A DNA stretch of 64,000 bases from positions 1,593,451 to 1,657,450 of the forward strand of contig NZ_CP100355.1 of the NCBI RefSeq assembly GCF_024204665.1. Direction: 5' to 3'. The notes under the pieces are model-generated. The model made no database searches. It was not told the DNA's origin and saw only the letters and a list, made by a program, of their open reading frames with translations. Shown piece by piece: positions 27,369-36,609 of this stretch. Numbering within the stretch: position 1 is the first letter of the stretch; each line of letters starts with the position of its first letter. The translations under genes were made by a program, and so were the position numbers. Origin of the DNA: Natronosalvus rutilus. Its GTDB lineage: Archaea; Halobacteriota; Halobacteria; Halobacteriales; Natrialbaceae.

Positions 27369-27539
27369 TCACTGCCCGACGACGAGGTAGGTCCGCGCGC
27401 CGCGGTGCTCGAGCGAGACGGCGTCGGTGTCGACGCTCGTGCGAACGAACTCCTCGACACCAGCGGCGTCGAGATCGGTGACGTCGATTCGCCGCGTGCG
27501 TTGCTGTCTTGAGTCGTCGTGGGTCGAAGCGGTGTGCAT
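27369..27539 (-). CDS. Small haloarchaeal protein (56 aa)
   Basis: ATG 27539 gives a 56-residue basic-then-acidic protein, with a C-terminal half VTDLDAAGVEEFVRTSVDTDAVSLEHRGARTYLVVGQ that reads like a compact alpha-beta fold ending in a strand. It precedes the cysteine-cluster gene by 31 nt in the same direction, so the pair may be co-expressed. The family is not recognised. Confidence 0.55.
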   Translation of the reverse strand: MHTASTHDDSRQQRTRRIDVTDLDAAGVEEFVRTSVDTDAVSLEHRGARTYLVVGQ

Positions 27540-27680
27540 ACGTCGGCATTCGACCCGACCCACGTGAAGTCGATCCGTCCGCGGTGAAAGTGAAACTGGT
27601 TGGCGGATACGGGCTCGAGAGCGTCTGGGTAACTCGAAAACGGCGCCTGTCTCAGCCGGGCGTGCTCACCGACGGCCAGT

Positions 27681-28109
27681 TCACCCGAGCGTCCTCACCG
27701 ACACTCGGTGTGGCCCGTCGGCGGTCTCGAAGGCCACCGACTCGAAGATCGACTCCCGTGCTCGCTCGGCCCACGCTTCGAGCGCGTCGGCGCGTTGCTC
27801 TCGGACCGTTCCGGCACTCGCCTCGCCGCCGACACGCTGTTCGACGTCCTCGAGCGTCGGATACGCCGCGACGGTTTCGGCGTCGAGCAGGGCCGCAGCC
27901 TCGAGGTGAACGGCACCGGTTTTCGGCGAATCGTCGACCCGGTAGACGTGCAGGCGCGCCCGCATGCGGCCGTGGAACGGCGGCGTCGCCCGGAGGATTG
28001 CCCGCCCGGGGTTCTCGCGGGTGTAGACGAACGCGTTTACCACGTCCTCGGCGGCAACGGCCAGCGACCGGATGATCGTCGGGTCCCGATCTCGATCGTC
28101 GCTCGGCAT
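27681..28109 (-). CDS. Conserved haloarchaeal protein of unknown function
   Basis: ATG 28109 gives 142 residues; a start at 28136 would add nine. Clear globular character is seen in AAEDVVNAFVYTRENPGRAILRATPPFHGRMRARLHVY and in the C-terminal segment DALEAWAERARESIFESVAFETADG. There is no membrane segment or catalytic motif. It follows cbiZ on the same strand after 62 nt and may be part of the same transcript, but it has no known cobamide role. Confidence 0.7.
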   Translation of the reverse strand: MPSDDRDRDPTIIRSLAVAAEDVVNAFVYTRENPGRAILRATPPFHGRMRARLHVYRVDDSPKTGAVHLEAAALLDAETVAAYPTLEDVEQRVGGEASAGTVREQRADALEAWAERARESIFESVAFETADGPHRVSVRTLG

Positions 28110-28171
28110 AGACGACAGGAGGAAGCGGATGGCCATATAGACCGGCGACACGCTCGAGGCGAACGCAGGGC

Positions 28172-29008
28172 TCAAAGACGAAAGACCGTCGCCCGCGCGT
28201 CCGTCGAGACGCCGTACTCGGCCGCCGACACGCTCGCCGGAATCGTCGCGTCGGTTCCCTCGTACCTGGACGCCAGCGACGCCGTGATCGCCTCCCGAAC
28301 GCACGCCCGCGCGGCCGCTCCGACGGCCGTCGCGCTGCCCGAAAACGCCCGATCGGATCCCGACGGGTCGTGGCCGACGACGATCGCGTCCGTCGTCGTT
28401 CCGGGAAACCCCGTTCGAGCGAGGAGCGTCGCCGCCTTCGCCTCCGCCGCCACCGCGAGGAGGCTCTCGAGGGCCCCCGCCTCGAGCGCGTGGGTCGTTC
28501 CGACGATCAGATTGACCGTGCCGGCGTGGCGCTCGCTTCCTCCCTCGTCCCCATCGTCCCCACCGTTTCCCGAGTTCGACCCCTCACTCCGTTCGAGGGA
28601 ATCGGACTCGAGCCGTCCGTCGGGCAACAATCCTCCGTCGGGATCCATCGGCAACGCGGCTGGGTTCGAGATCCCGGCCGTGGCGTAGACCGTGACCGAT
28701 CCGCAGCGGGCGCCGCGCGCGTGCGCCAGGTCGACGCCGGTGAGCAAGACGGGGCGATCGTGCCGGCCGTCCGCAAAGCCTGCCCGCTCGAGGCGCTCCT
28801 CGACGTAGCGATCGAGGTTGTCACAGCACCAGCCCTCGGGAACCGAGACGTTGAACGCCCGGTCGGTTCGCGATCGGCCGCCGTTCCAGCCCGAGGAGAG
28901 CCACTCGATCCCGGGGCGGTGGGCACAGAGGATGCCGTCGGTTCGTTCGGCTTGGTACCCGGTGATAGTGTCACCGTCGGCGTCGGCATCGGCGTCAGTG
29001 TTATCCAT
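28172..29008 (-). CDS. cbiZ: Adenosylcobinamide amidohydrolase
   Basis: The 278-residue protein starts at ATG 29008, overlapping the cobD end by 8 nt. The family core is visible as SSGWNGGRSRTDRAFNVSVPEGW, VLLTGVDLAHARGA, TVYATAGISNPA and TVNLIVGTTHALEAGALESLL. CbiZ removes the aminopropanol tail from cobinamides, converting them to cobyric acid, so that imported precursors enter the archaeal pathway. A Ser/Gly/Asp-rich insertion sits in the middle. It is the last recognisable enzyme of the cobamide operon. Confidence 0.92.
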   Translation of the reverse strand: MDNTDADADADGDTITGYQAERTDGILCAHRPGIEWLSSGWNGGRSRTDRAFNVSVPEGWCCDNLDRYVEERLERAGFADGRHDRPVLLTGVDLAHARGARCGSVTVYATAGISNPAALPMDPDGGLLPDGRLESDSLERSEGSNSGNGGDDGDEGGSERHAGTVNLIVGTTHALEAGALESLLAVAAEAKAATLLARTGFPGTTTDAIVVGHDPSGSDRAFSGSATAVGAAARACVREAITASLASRYEGTDATIPASVSAAEYGVSTDARATVFRL

Positions 29009-30104
29009 CCACCAACACCTCGAGAAGCCGATCATTCGCCTCGCGGTCTTTGATCGCCACTCGGACGTGCGAGTCGAGTCCGCGGAAGGATCGGGCGTCC
29101 CGGAGGACGATTCCGGCTTCGCGGGTTCGCTCGAGGAGGTCGTCGACGGGATTGGCCGCACCACCGTCACCGTCGACGGAACCGGCTGCCCCGCCGCCAC
29201 CGCCGTCGCCGTCGACCTCGAGCAACAGGAACGGCGCGCTCGAGGGAGCCACCGCGTAGCGGCCGTCCGCCAGCAGCGCCTCGCACATTCGTTCTCGCTC
29301 TTCGGCGACTCGCTCTCGCGTGTCGCGCACGAACGCCGTCTGCCCCATGCAGTACGCGCCGACGGCGGCTGCGGGCGAGCCGAGGTTCCACGTGCGACGG
29401 GCCGCCTCGAGGCGCTCGCCGAGCGGGCCGAACGCGACGGCGAACCCCGCGCGGAGCCCCGGCAACCCGAAGAGTTTAGTGAGCGAGCGGGCGACGACGA
29501 CACAGTCGTCTTCCCGTCGAGCCATCGATTCCTGCTCGGTGAATCCGAGAAACGCCTCGTCGACGAGCAGCGTCGTCCCGGCCGCTCGGCACCGATCGGC
29601 CAGTCCCTCGAGTCGCGAGCGATCGGGGAGATTGCCCGTGGGGTTGTTCGGCGTGCAGACGACGACCAGGTCGACGTCCTGCAGCGACTCGACCGTGAAG
29701 TCGCACACCGCCTCGTGGGGCACGAACCGCGGCGTCGCCCCCTGGAGGCGAACCTCCCGGGCGTACTCGCCGAAACTCGGGTGTGGAACGACGGCCAGAT
29801 CGCCTGGTTCGAGGGTCACCTCGAGGGCGAGGCGAATCGCGGCGAGGCCGCCCGGCGTCGGTACGACGGCGGACGGATCACAGCCGACGTAGGTTCCGGC
29901 CGCGTCCCGGTACGCCGGATACCCGTCGTCGGGATACCGCCGGGCCGACACGAGCGCATCGGCGTAGACCGACTCGACGCCATCCGGCGTTCGCGGATTC
30001 GTGTTCGCCGAGAAGTCGAGCAGCGAGCGGTCGGGTTCCCCGCCGTGTGGAACGCGCCGCTCGCCGTCGATGGCGTCAGGGTGAATCGCCGTCACCCCTC
30101 GCAT
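29001..30104 (-). CDS. cobD: L-threonine-O-3-phosphate decarboxylase-like aminotransferase
   Basis: The 367-residue class I/II PLP enzyme starts at ATG 30104 (MRGVTAIHPDAIDGERRV). The motifs are FSANTNPRTP, VVCTPNNPTGN, LLVDEAFLGF and the Schiff-base lysine in SLTKLFGLPGLRAG. It makes the (R)-1-aminopropan-2-ol phosphate joined to adenosylcobyric acid by CbiB. HisC-like activity is the main alternative, but the surrounding cobamide genes favour CobD. It overlaps cobT by 29 nt and cbiZ by 8 nt. A Gly/Ala/Asp-rich insertion lies near the C-terminal domain. Confidence 0.9.
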   Translation of the reverse strand: MRGVTAIHPDAIDGERRVPHGGEPDRSLLDFSANTNPRTPDGVESVYADALVSARRYPDDGYPAYRDAAGTYVGCDPSAVVPTPGGLAAIRLALEVTLEPGDLAVVPHPSFGEYAREVRLQGATPRFVPHEAVCDFTVESLQDVDLVVVCTPNNPTGNLPDRSRLEGLADRCRAAGTTLLVDEAFLGFTEQESMARREDDCVVVARSLTKLFGLPGLRAGFAVAFGPLGERLEAARRTWNLGSPAAAVGAYCMGQTAFVRDTRERVAEERERMCEALLADGRYAVAPSSAPFLLLEVDGDGGGGGAAGSVDGDGGAANPVDDLLERTREAGIVLRDARSFRGLDSHVRVAIKDREANDRLLEVLVDG

Positions 30105-31119
30105 CCGGTGACCGCGGGTCCTCCGCCGTCGTCTCACCGTCGACGCCCAGTCGCTCGCAGACAGCTTCGATCCGCCGGCGAACGGCCGCCATCTCGTCGG
30201 GTGCCACGAGCGAGAGCGCCCCGCCCATGGCGACGCCCTCTTTCGCCTCCCCGGCGCAGTACCGGGTCATCGAGACGTGCTCGCTTCGCTCGAACGCGGG
30301 GTCGGTGACGACCACCTCGAGGTCGAACCGGTCGCCGGCCACCTCGAGGTCGACGCTCGGATCGTCGGCCACGAACGAGGTGGTCGCGAGTCGGAGCGGC
30401 CCGTCGATGCCGGCGTGGCGGAGGACGGTCGCGACGGCGACAAGTTGCGTCCCCCCGGCGAGAGTCACGTCGACGCCGGCCTCGAGCGCCCCGGCCGCAA
30501 CGCCGGCGACGGCAGCCTGGACGGGGTCGCCCACCGCCCGGATCGCCGCCAGCGGATCGCCCGCACAGTCGCCGGGCACGAGGTCGCTCGCCGCCAGCCC
30601 CGTCTCGACGACCGCTCGCTTGCGCTCGAGCGGATTCCGGGGGAGCGACGACGAGACGCCGATGGGTGCTCCGAGGGCGGTCGCAACCCCCAGGGCGGTC
30701 GTCGTCCCGCCCGGGATCGTCTCGCCGATCAGCACACGGTCGTCGGGGAGCGTCGCGCCGAACTGACGGGCCCGATCGTAGATCCCCACGGCGTCCGGAA
30801 CCGCCACGGCCTCGCGAACGTCGGCGCCTGGATCGGCCGCGAGGTCGACCGTCGGGGCGGCCGTCGACTCGGACAGGCCGGCCTTGAGCACCGTCGCGTC
30901 GAATCCGACGACCTCCCGAACGGCGCGGGTGATCGCCGCCGGGGTCGGGCACCCGGTCGGGCTCACCGGGGTGACGGGTGCGGCCGTCGGCCGACCGTAG
31001 ACCAGGATTTCGGCGTCGGCCGACGGGGTGTAGCCCATCACCGTAGCCGACGCCCCGGCGGCGCTGAGCCCGTCGATGAGTCCCGTTTCGGTCGATCCGG
31101 CGGCGAGAAGGAGCCTCAT
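30076..31119 (-). CDS. cobT: Nicotinate-nucleotide phosphoribosyltransferase of the archaeal CobT type
   Basis: The 347-residue protein has an archaeal CobT-like body, with IGETIPGGTTTALGVATALG and VTLAGGTQLVAVATVLR. It is expected to activate the lower ligand base of the cobamide to its alpha-riboside phosphate, the substrate of CobS. The start overlaps cobY by 4 nt and the end overlaps cobD, so the order cobY-cobT-cobD is translationally coupled. The base specificity cannot be read from the sequence. Confidence 0.88.
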   Translation of the reverse strand: MRLLLAAGSTETGLIDGLSAAGASATVMGYTPSADAEILVYGRPTAAPVTPVSPTGCPTPAAITRAVREVVGFDATVLKAGLSESTAAPTVDLAADPGADVREAVAVPDAVGIYDRARQFGATLPDDRVLIGETIPGGTTTALGVATALGAPIGVSSSLPRNPLERKRAVVETGLAASDLVPGDCAGDPLAAIRAVGDPVQAAVAGVAAGALEAGVDVTLAGGTQLVAVATVLRHAGIDGPLRLATTSFVADDPSVDLEVAGDRFDLEVVVTDPAFERSEHVSMTRYCAGEAKEGVAMGGALSLVAPDEMAAVRRRIEAVCERLGVDGETTAEDPRSPDARGDGDSP

Positions 31120-31841
31120 CGGAACGCCTCCTCTTTCTCCTCCCCGTCGCGGTCCCTATCGCTGCAGTACGTCTTCGCCACGCGGGCGTCGGTTCGTCTG
31201 TTCACGTTACAGGCCAGTCTGTGGTCGTAGCTGCGTGCAATCATCGTTTCATTGGAGGTGCCGACGACGTTGACCCCAGTCGGCGCGAGGTGGCGGTCGG
31301 ACTCGAGCGTCGTGTCGACGCTGAGTTCCAGCCGTCGTTTCAATGCGGTCGGGACGCAGACGGTCATCGACGGCGCCTCCCCGTCGGTACCCCCGTCTCG
31401 TCCCCTCGCCCGAACGCGGCGTCGGTACCGCTCGAGAACGCCGTCCACCGTCGCCCCTTCGAGCAACGGAAGATCCGCGGCCGCGGTCAGCACCGGCGTC
31501 GAAATCGGGATCGAGTTTGACTCGAGGATCGACCCGAGGTCGGAGACGTACCCGTCGCCGGCGGATTCGATAACCCACACGGGCTTGGCGGGCGTGACAG
31601 GCTCGAGGGGCTCGACAACCCCATCGACCTCGAGCGAACGCGTGCAATCGAGTTCCACCAGGTAATCGCGGGTATCGGGTGCGTTCGGCGAAACCGCGAC
31701 GGTAATCCGGCCGACCGCGCTCGCCTCAAGCGCCGTGAGCACCCGATCGATCATCGCGACGCCGCCGATCTCGTACAGCGGCTTTTCGACTCGGCTCTCG
31801 AGCCTGGTGCCCCGTCCGCCGGCCATCACCAGAGCGTCCAC
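31116..31841 (-). CDS. cobY: Adenosylcobinamide-phosphate guanylyltransferase
   Basis: Starting at GTG 31841 the protein begins with DALVMAGGRGTRLESRVEKPL, the nucleotidyltransferase G-G-x-G-T-R loop, and has VLTAAADLPLL as the metal-binding segment. CobY is the archaeal non-orthologous replacement for CobU; it makes adenosyl-GDP-cobinamide. The chosen start overlaps the cobS stop by 16 nt; ATG 31826 is a shorter alternative that would lose the first beta strand. The product has about 241 residues. Confidence 0.92.
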   Translation of the reverse strand: MDALVMAGGRGTRLESRVEKPLYEIGGVAMIDRVLTALEASAVGRITVAVSPNAPDTRDYLVELDCTRSLEVDGVVEPLEPVTPAKPVWVIESAGDGYVSDLGSILESNSIPISTPVLTAAADLPLLEGATVDGVLERYRRRVRARGRDGGTDGEAPSMTVCVPTALKRRLELSVDTTLESDRHLAPTGVNVVGTSNETMIARSYDHRLACNVNRRTDARVAKTYCSDRDRDGEEKEEAFR

Positions 31842-32632
31842 GCGATCACCCCCAGGTGGACGCCGAGCAGTCGCCCGACCTCGTTGGCCGCTCCGAAGAC
31901 GTCGCCGGAGACGCCGCCGAGCCGTCGTCGGGCCCACTGCCACGGAAGGGCGGTTCCCGCGAGCGCGCCGGCGAAAGCCGCGGCCGCGGCCGGGTGGGGC
32001 CAGGTCAGCACGGCCGCCGGAATAGCCAGCGCTGCGGGTCCGTAAAACGCGACTCGAGTAACTCCCTCCGTCAACTGCGAGCCGAATCCCTCGTGAGCGG
32101 CCGTCCCGAAGCAGGCCATCGCGGCCATTCCAGTCTTGGCGCCGACCTCAGCGGCGACAGCGACGCCCACGGCGACCGCGACTGGCGCGCCGGCGAGCGC
32201 GAGCGCGCCCAGTGCGAGCCCCGCCACGACCAGCGAGACGGAGAGCAGCGCGCCGACGCCCGTGGTCGTGTCCGTCATGACGGCCCGCCGGCGATCAACG
32301 TCGCCGTGGACGACGAGCGCGTCGCCGAGGTCGGCGACGCCGTCGAGGTGGTGGATCCCGGCCAGGCCGAAGACGGCCAGCGGGTACCCGAAGGCAATCG
32401 ACGCGGCCGGAAGCCGGTTCGAAGCGAGGAAGACGAGGGCCGCGAGTGCCCCGACGATCCATCCTACTATCGTGAAGGTCCAAGGACTCGAGCAAAACGC
32501 CTCCCAGTCGTTGCTCGCAGCGAAAGTTGCCCCGCCCGCGTTTCGCGACCTCGAACCGACGGGGAACCGCGTCAGGAAGGCAATCGCCCCACGGAGTGCA
32601 CGAACGGTGGCGCGTACCCGGCCGCCGATCAC
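31826..32632 (-). CDS. cobS: Adenosylcobinamide-GDP ribazoletransferase
   Basis: The 268-residue polytopic membrane protein starts at GTG 32632, overlapping the cbiB stop. Its N-terminus LRGAIAFLTRFPVG is the CobS signature, and HHLDGVADLGDALVVHGD carries the acidic metal-binding cluster. It joins the activated lower ligand to adenosyl-GDP-cobinamide at the membrane. The much longer upstream frame reading through cbiB has no CobS resemblance and is an artefact. Confidence 0.93.
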   Translation of the reverse strand: MIGGRVRATVRALRGAIAFLTRFPVGSRSRNAGGATFAASNDWEAFCSSPWTFTIVGWIVGALAALVFLASNRLPAASIAFGYPLAVFGLAGIHHLDGVADLGDALVVHGDVDRRRAVMTDTTTGVGALLSVSLVVAGLALGALALAGAPVAVAVGVAVAAEVGAKTGMAAMACFGTAAHEGFGSQLTEGVTRVAFYGPAALAIPAAVLTWPHPAAAAAFAGALAGTALPWQWARRRLGGVSGDVFGAANEVGRLLGVHLGVIAWTLW

Positions 32633-33615
32633 GGCATCCCCCTCCGAACGCGGGTCGCGACGAAGTCGGTGGGTGGCGCGACCAAGGCCTCGAGCGTCGG
32701 TGCGGACGCCGCACAGACTGTCGCCACCACCACGAGCGCGGCGGCGGCCAGGCCGACCACCGACACCGCACGCCGGCCGTCCTCCAGGCTCGGAAGCGAT
32801 CCCTCGGGGTTCAGCACGTACGCACCGGGTTTCTCGAGGCGGATGTCGAGCGCGCACGCCAACGTCGCTATCGGCCACCCCGAGTTCGGCGAGTCGGGAA
32901 CCCGCGCCCAGCGACGGGCGCGGAGCAGCGTTCGCGGTCGCCACGTCGCCAGGGCGAGACAGCACGCGGTGACTCGAGCGGGGACGGCCATCACGAGGTC
33001 GTCGAGCCGGGCACTGGCGGTGCCGATCGGTTTCGACGGGTAGCCGAGCATCGAGTCCAGGGTGTTGACGCCCTTGACCCAGGCAGCGGCCGCCGCTGCG
33101 GCGGGGAGCGAGATCGGACCGAGGAGCGCGAACGGGAGGAGCGTCGCGGCGAACCCGTCGGCGAGATTCTCGGCCGCGCTCTCGACGGCCGCCGAACGAA
33201 TTTCGGCGTCCGTGAGCGAGTCCACGTCGCGTCCGACGAGGCCACGAACGCGCTCGCGTGCGGTCTCGAGGTCGCTCTCGGTCGCCGTGAGGACTTCTTG
33301 TGCGAGGTCGAGGAGCGCCCGCACACTCGCGGTCAGAAATAGGACGAGCGACGCGGCGACCGCGCCGAAGAAGGGGTCGATCCCTCCCATCGCGACGACG
33401 AGATACCCCGCGATCACCGCCGGAAACAGGGGAACGAACAGGGCGACGAGGAATCCGATTCGACGCTGCGTTCGATCGTTCGTGGACCATGGGCGGTCGA
33501 GTCGGTCGATCAGCCGACCCAGCCACGCCACGGGATGAAGACGCGTCGGTGGCTCCCCGACCAGCAGGTCGAGGCTGAGCGCCAGGCCGATGGCGGCGAG
33601 CGTTTGGACCGTCAT
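32629..33615 (-). CDS. cbiB: Adenosylcobinamide-phosphate synthase
   Basis: The 328-residue membrane protein begins MTVQTLAAIGLALSLDLLVGEPPTRLHPVAWLGRLID, the CbiB/CobD-type signature, and has VESAAENLADGFAATLLPF and VKGVNTLDSMLGY. It attaches aminopropanol phosphate to adenosylcobyric acid. The start overlaps the HAD gene by ATGA and the end overlaps cobS, placing it second in the operon. Five or so hydrophobic segments are visible. Confidence 0.94.
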   Translation of the reverse strand: MTVQTLAAIGLALSLDLLVGEPPTRLHPVAWLGRLIDRLDRPWSTNDRTQRRIGFLVALFVPLFPAVIAGYLVVAMGGIDPFFGAVAASLVLFLTASVRALLDLAQEVLTATESDLETARERVRGLVGRDVDSLTDAEIRSAAVESAAENLADGFAATLLPFALLGPISLPAAAAAAAWVKGVNTLDSMLGYPSKPIGTASARLDDLVMAVPARVTACCLALATWRPRTLLRARRWARVPDSPNSGWPIATLACALDIRLEKPGAYVLNPEGSLPSLEDGRRAVSVVGLAAAALVVVATVCAASAPTLEALVAPPTDFVATRVRRGMP

Positions 33616-34346
33616 TTCATGTGGTCACTCGAGTCGTCGTTCGAACCGCTATCACTCGAGTCGTCGTCACAAGCCGCTTCCCCGCCGGTTAGCGCCGTTG
33701 CCGAACCGTTTTCTAACACCAAGTCGAGCCGATCGGGGACCGACTCGAGGGGCGTCTCCCCGAGCACGATCGACGTTCCCCCGGCCGCGTCGACGCCGCC
33801 GTCGGCCCGCGGATCGTCACCCACGTGGATCAGGTCAGTGATATCGACCTCGAGCCGTCGCGCCGTCGTCTCGAAGATGTGCGGCGAGGGTTTGCGCCAC
33901 CCACAGCCGACGCTCGTCACGACGGTGTCGAAGTCGTCGCGCTCGAGCGTCGAGCGAGCGAGGGTCCGGCCGACCAGTTCCGGAACGGCGCAGTTCGAGC
34001 AGACGGCGACGGGGCCGCGTTCGCGAGCGGCCTCGACCGCCCGGCGGGCGCCGCCCCGGGTCTCGACGTCGGGGTCGAACGCGGCGACGACGGCCCGACG
34101 AACGACGTTCCCCGCCCCGGTCTCTCGCCACTCGACGCTGGCGCTCGAGAGCGCCCGGCCGACGTGGGCCGGCAGCGGCACCTCCGCACCCTCGGGGGCG
34201 TCGATGGTCGGGCGAGCGTAGCGCTCGGCCCAGTCGCTGGGGACCGCTACACCGCGTTTCTCGAGTTCGGCCGCGACCGCCGTCGCCGGGTCCGCAGGTC
34301 GGTCGACGGCGACGAGCGTGCCGAACAGGTCGAACGAAACTGCCAC
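33612..34346 (-). CDS. HAD-superfamily hydrolase, first gene of cobamide operon
   Basis: The GTG at 34346 gives 244 residues starting with AVSFDLFGTLVAVDRP, a HAD motif I (D-x-F-G-T). Motif III/IV appears as GWRKPSPHIFETTARRL and LIHVGDDPRADGGVDAAG, so all catalytic aspartates are present. It is likely a small-molecule phosphatase. Its 4-nt overlap with cbiB makes it a candidate for the phosphatase step the pathway needs, but this is inference. The C-terminus is an acidic Ser-rich tail. A TATA-like element lies about 28 nt upstream. Confidence 0.85.
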   Translation of the reverse strand: MAVSFDLFGTLVAVDRPADPATAVAAELEKRGVAVPSDWAERYARPTIDAPEGAEVPLPAHVGRALSSASVEWRETGAGNVVRRAVVAAFDPDVETRGGARRAVEAARERGPVAVCSNCAVPELVGRTLARSTLERDDFDTVVTSVGCGWRKPSPHIFETTARRLEVDITDLIHVGDDPRADGGVDAAGGTSIVLGETPLESVPDRLDLVLENGSATALTGGEAACDDDSSDSGSNDDSSDHMK

Positions 34347-34446
34347 GTGCGTGTGACTGGTGCAAGTTAACTTTAGTTTCGCGGTCCGTGCCGACCGCAG
34401 ATTCGTCACTCGGAAGACTTTTTCCGCCGCCCTCTGATCGAACCCT

Positions 34447-34872
34447 ATGCGAGCGAAAACGCGTCGGTTGCTCGGCTCGATTCCAGCACTGATCGCCGTC
34501 GGCACGCTTCCGGTAGCGATTCTCGCATGGTTCTCGATCGGCGCGTCAGCGGCCGTCCTCGTCACACTCTTCTGCTGGGTCGGCCTGCTGCCGCTGTCGG
34601 GGGTGCTCATCGAGGAGGTCCTCGGAATCGACGTCGACCAGGACGACTCGGCCGCCGGCGAACGCAGGCCCGCGAGTCCCGACGAATCGACGATGGACCC
34701 CGTCGAGGTCCTCCGGGAACGCTACGCCCGCGGCGAAATCGACGATGAGGGGTTCGAACGCGGCCTCGAGACGCTGCTCGAGAGCGACGGTGGCGACCCC
34801 GAAACGATCCTCGAACGCCGGCGGAATCGCTCGGAACCTGACGACCGAAAAATCGAGCGCGAAACGAGCTAA
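34447..34872 (+). CDS. Membrane protein with C-terminal SHOCT domain
   Basis: The 141-residue protein has two hydrophobic segments at about residues 12-32 and 34-60. A SHOCT module follows near residues 83-108 (MDPVEVLRERYARGEIDDEGFERGLETLL, the short C-terminal domain with the R-Y-A-x-G-E-I-x-x-E-E/G-F pattern). This type is common in haloarchaea; SHOCT domains are small protein-interaction or oligomerisation tails. No specific role can be given. It is divergent from the cobamide operon. Confidence 0.8.
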   Translation: MRAKTRRLLGSIPALIAVGTLPVAILAWFSIGASAAVLVTLFCWVGLLPLSGVLIEEVLGIDVDQDDSAAGERRPASPDESTMDPVEVLRERYARGEIDDEGFERGLETLLESDGGDPETILERRRNRSEPDDRKIERETS

Positions 34873-35127
34873 TGCCATCGCTCGGCGCGTAGAGCGGCTC
34901 CCGTTAGGGAACAGGTTGCTGGCACGCGAACTGCTCCGGTACTGGATGACGTCGGGAGCCAGTTTCGTGTACGTGCTCGAGAACTAAAAGTGCTTCTCGA
35001 TAATTTGGCCTCGAGCGGGTCGGTACGCGCGGTCTTCTGGCTCCAGGGTCGATCCAACGAGAACGTTTCGGGCCGCACGTCCGCACCGAGAACTCACAGT
35101 TCGCACGACCGAGGCGAATCGTCGAGG
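34873..35127. other. Intergenic, no feature seen
   Basis: This 255-nt stretch lies between two convergent genes. I see no convincing reading frame, repeat or strong hairpin. Confidence 0.4.
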
Positions 35128-35724
35128 TTACTTGATCCGGGACAGTTTCTCCTCGACGACCTGCTGGAATCGGTGGTTCACGAAGACGTGCGCGAACGAG
35201 ACCGCGAGGAAGGCCGCGACGATCACGCCAGCGAGGGCCGAGAGCGGGATGGCCGAGATGCCGGGGACGCCGAGGAGGCCGGCGGCGAGTACCACCGCGC
35301 CCACGACGCTCATGGCTGCGTACCACCGGTCCCACCGTTCGCGACGGTGGGTGTCCGTGTCGAGGTACATCACGAGTAAATCCGCGTTGTCGGCCAGGGT
35401 GATGAGACCGCGATCCTGGTCGTAATCGACGATACCCGCGTCGTCCATCTTCGGCAGATGCGTCTGGTAGAGGGCGACGTAGACTCGTTTTCGCTGATCG
35501 GAACTCAGCGCGTTGATGTCGGTATCATTCTCCCAGGCCGCGATCTGTTCGGCGAGTTCACCCAGCGTTACCGTCTCCTCGGCCTCGAGTAAGTACGCGA
35601 GTACCTCTCGCCGTCGCCGGTTTTTCAGCAACTCGAAGATGACGTCTTTCGAGAGCGTTTCGTCGGTATCGTTCGCCGTAACGGAGGTTATCTCCTCGGG
35701 AAGGGACGTATCGATCGAGGACAT
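35128..35724 (-). CDS. HTH (DUF7344-like) protein with two membrane helices
   Basis: The 198-residue protein from ATG 35724 (MSSIDTSLPEEITS) has a winged-helix-like domain around residues 24-120 (LSKDVIFELLKNRRRREVLAYLL, then HLPKMDDAGIVDYDQDRGLITL). This is the haloarchaeal pattern of a DNA- or protein-binding domain fused to a membrane anchor. Two hydrophobic helices follow at about residues 138-183, and the protein ends with a short charged tail. Membrane-tethered regulation is plausible but not shown. The family name is from memory of the motif. Confidence 0.75.
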   Translation of the reverse strand: MSSIDTSLPEEITSVTANDTDETLSKDVIFELLKNRRRREVLAYLLEAEETVTLGELAEQIAAWENDTDINALSSDQRKRVYVALYQTHLPKMDDAGIVDYDQDRGLITLADNADLLVMYLDTDTHRRERWDRWYAAMSVVGAVVLAAGLLGVPGISAIPLSALAGVIVAAFLAVSFAHVFVNHRFQQVVEEKLSRIK

Positions 35725-36609
35725 TACCGGCACCTCCCGCCGGGAGATCGACGCCCGAACGCGGCCGGCCGCGCTCGAGTGCTGCTCAATCGCACCCAGT
35801 TCGATCGGCATCGAAGTCGGGCACGAGTCGGTTCCGTCCACCGTAGTTGATCGTTTACTGCCACCACAGGTCCGCTCGACTTCACCGAGGGCGACCGCTG
35901 TCCCGGCGAAGGGATACTCGCAATCACGTTTGACACACCAGTTTCTACGCCAACGGTATCGGTCTTAAACGCGGTCACGTTTTGCATCGCTTGCGAAGCC
36001 GGTACGTCGCCGCTTCTCGGCCCGAGCGATGAACGCGACGGCCCCTGCTCGAATTGGTCGAATCGCGACTCACCCGATGCGCCGTTTGCATCGGCGACGG
36101 GGGCTGTATCGAGCGCATACTGGCCCAGCCGACCATCGTTCCGTGGAGACGGGGGTCGCTCGAGGCGCGGCCTGAAGGTCGATCGAAAACGGGCTAGCGA
36201 GGGCTCCTCGGGACCACGTTGGCCGTTACGTCCATCCTCGACGAGCAGGTGAACTCTATCCAGCGACACGCGCGTCTTGCTCGAGAACCGACCGCTTAAC
36301 GGTCGTGGTCGGTTCGTCATCGAAGCCGACCGTTACTTCCCTCAGTCGTCACTTACCGAGCCCTAGCCACGGTTAGCGTGCTCGAACGGGGCCCGGGTTC
36401 ACCGGCGTGTGGCCAGGTTGAATCGGTATCTGGCCAGGGTCGATTCGGCGTTCGATCCACCGAAACGGAGCAAGCATCGACCACGACCACCGGGGCGCCT
36501 CGAGCGGGCAGTCTCGCTGTTGGTGGCGCCGTAGCCGGCGGAAAGTCCCTGTTACTCTCGAAACCATGTGACCCCCTTACAAAGACGGCTGGGTTCTCAC
36601 CGCCTACTA
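35725..36609. other. Long intergenic region between HTH-membrane gene and TFB
   Basis: This 885-nt region is unusually long for the window. It contains a TATA-like CTTACAAAG about 29 nt upstream of the TFB start, which fits a leaderless TFB mRNA. A minus-strand open frame (35724-36320) has no ordered domain and is probably not a gene. I see no tRNA, repeat array or mobile element. Confidence 0.45.

Noticed and set aside
31826-33526. A single 566-residue protein covering cobS and part of cbiB
   Set aside because: The cobS frame happens to stay open upstream through cbiB, but only the last 268 residues resemble CobS, and cbiB is a clear overlapping gene.
35724-36320. 198-residue minus-strand frame upstream of the HTH/membrane gene
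   Set aside because: The content is low-order, with no domain or ribosome site; codon third positions do not favour coding.
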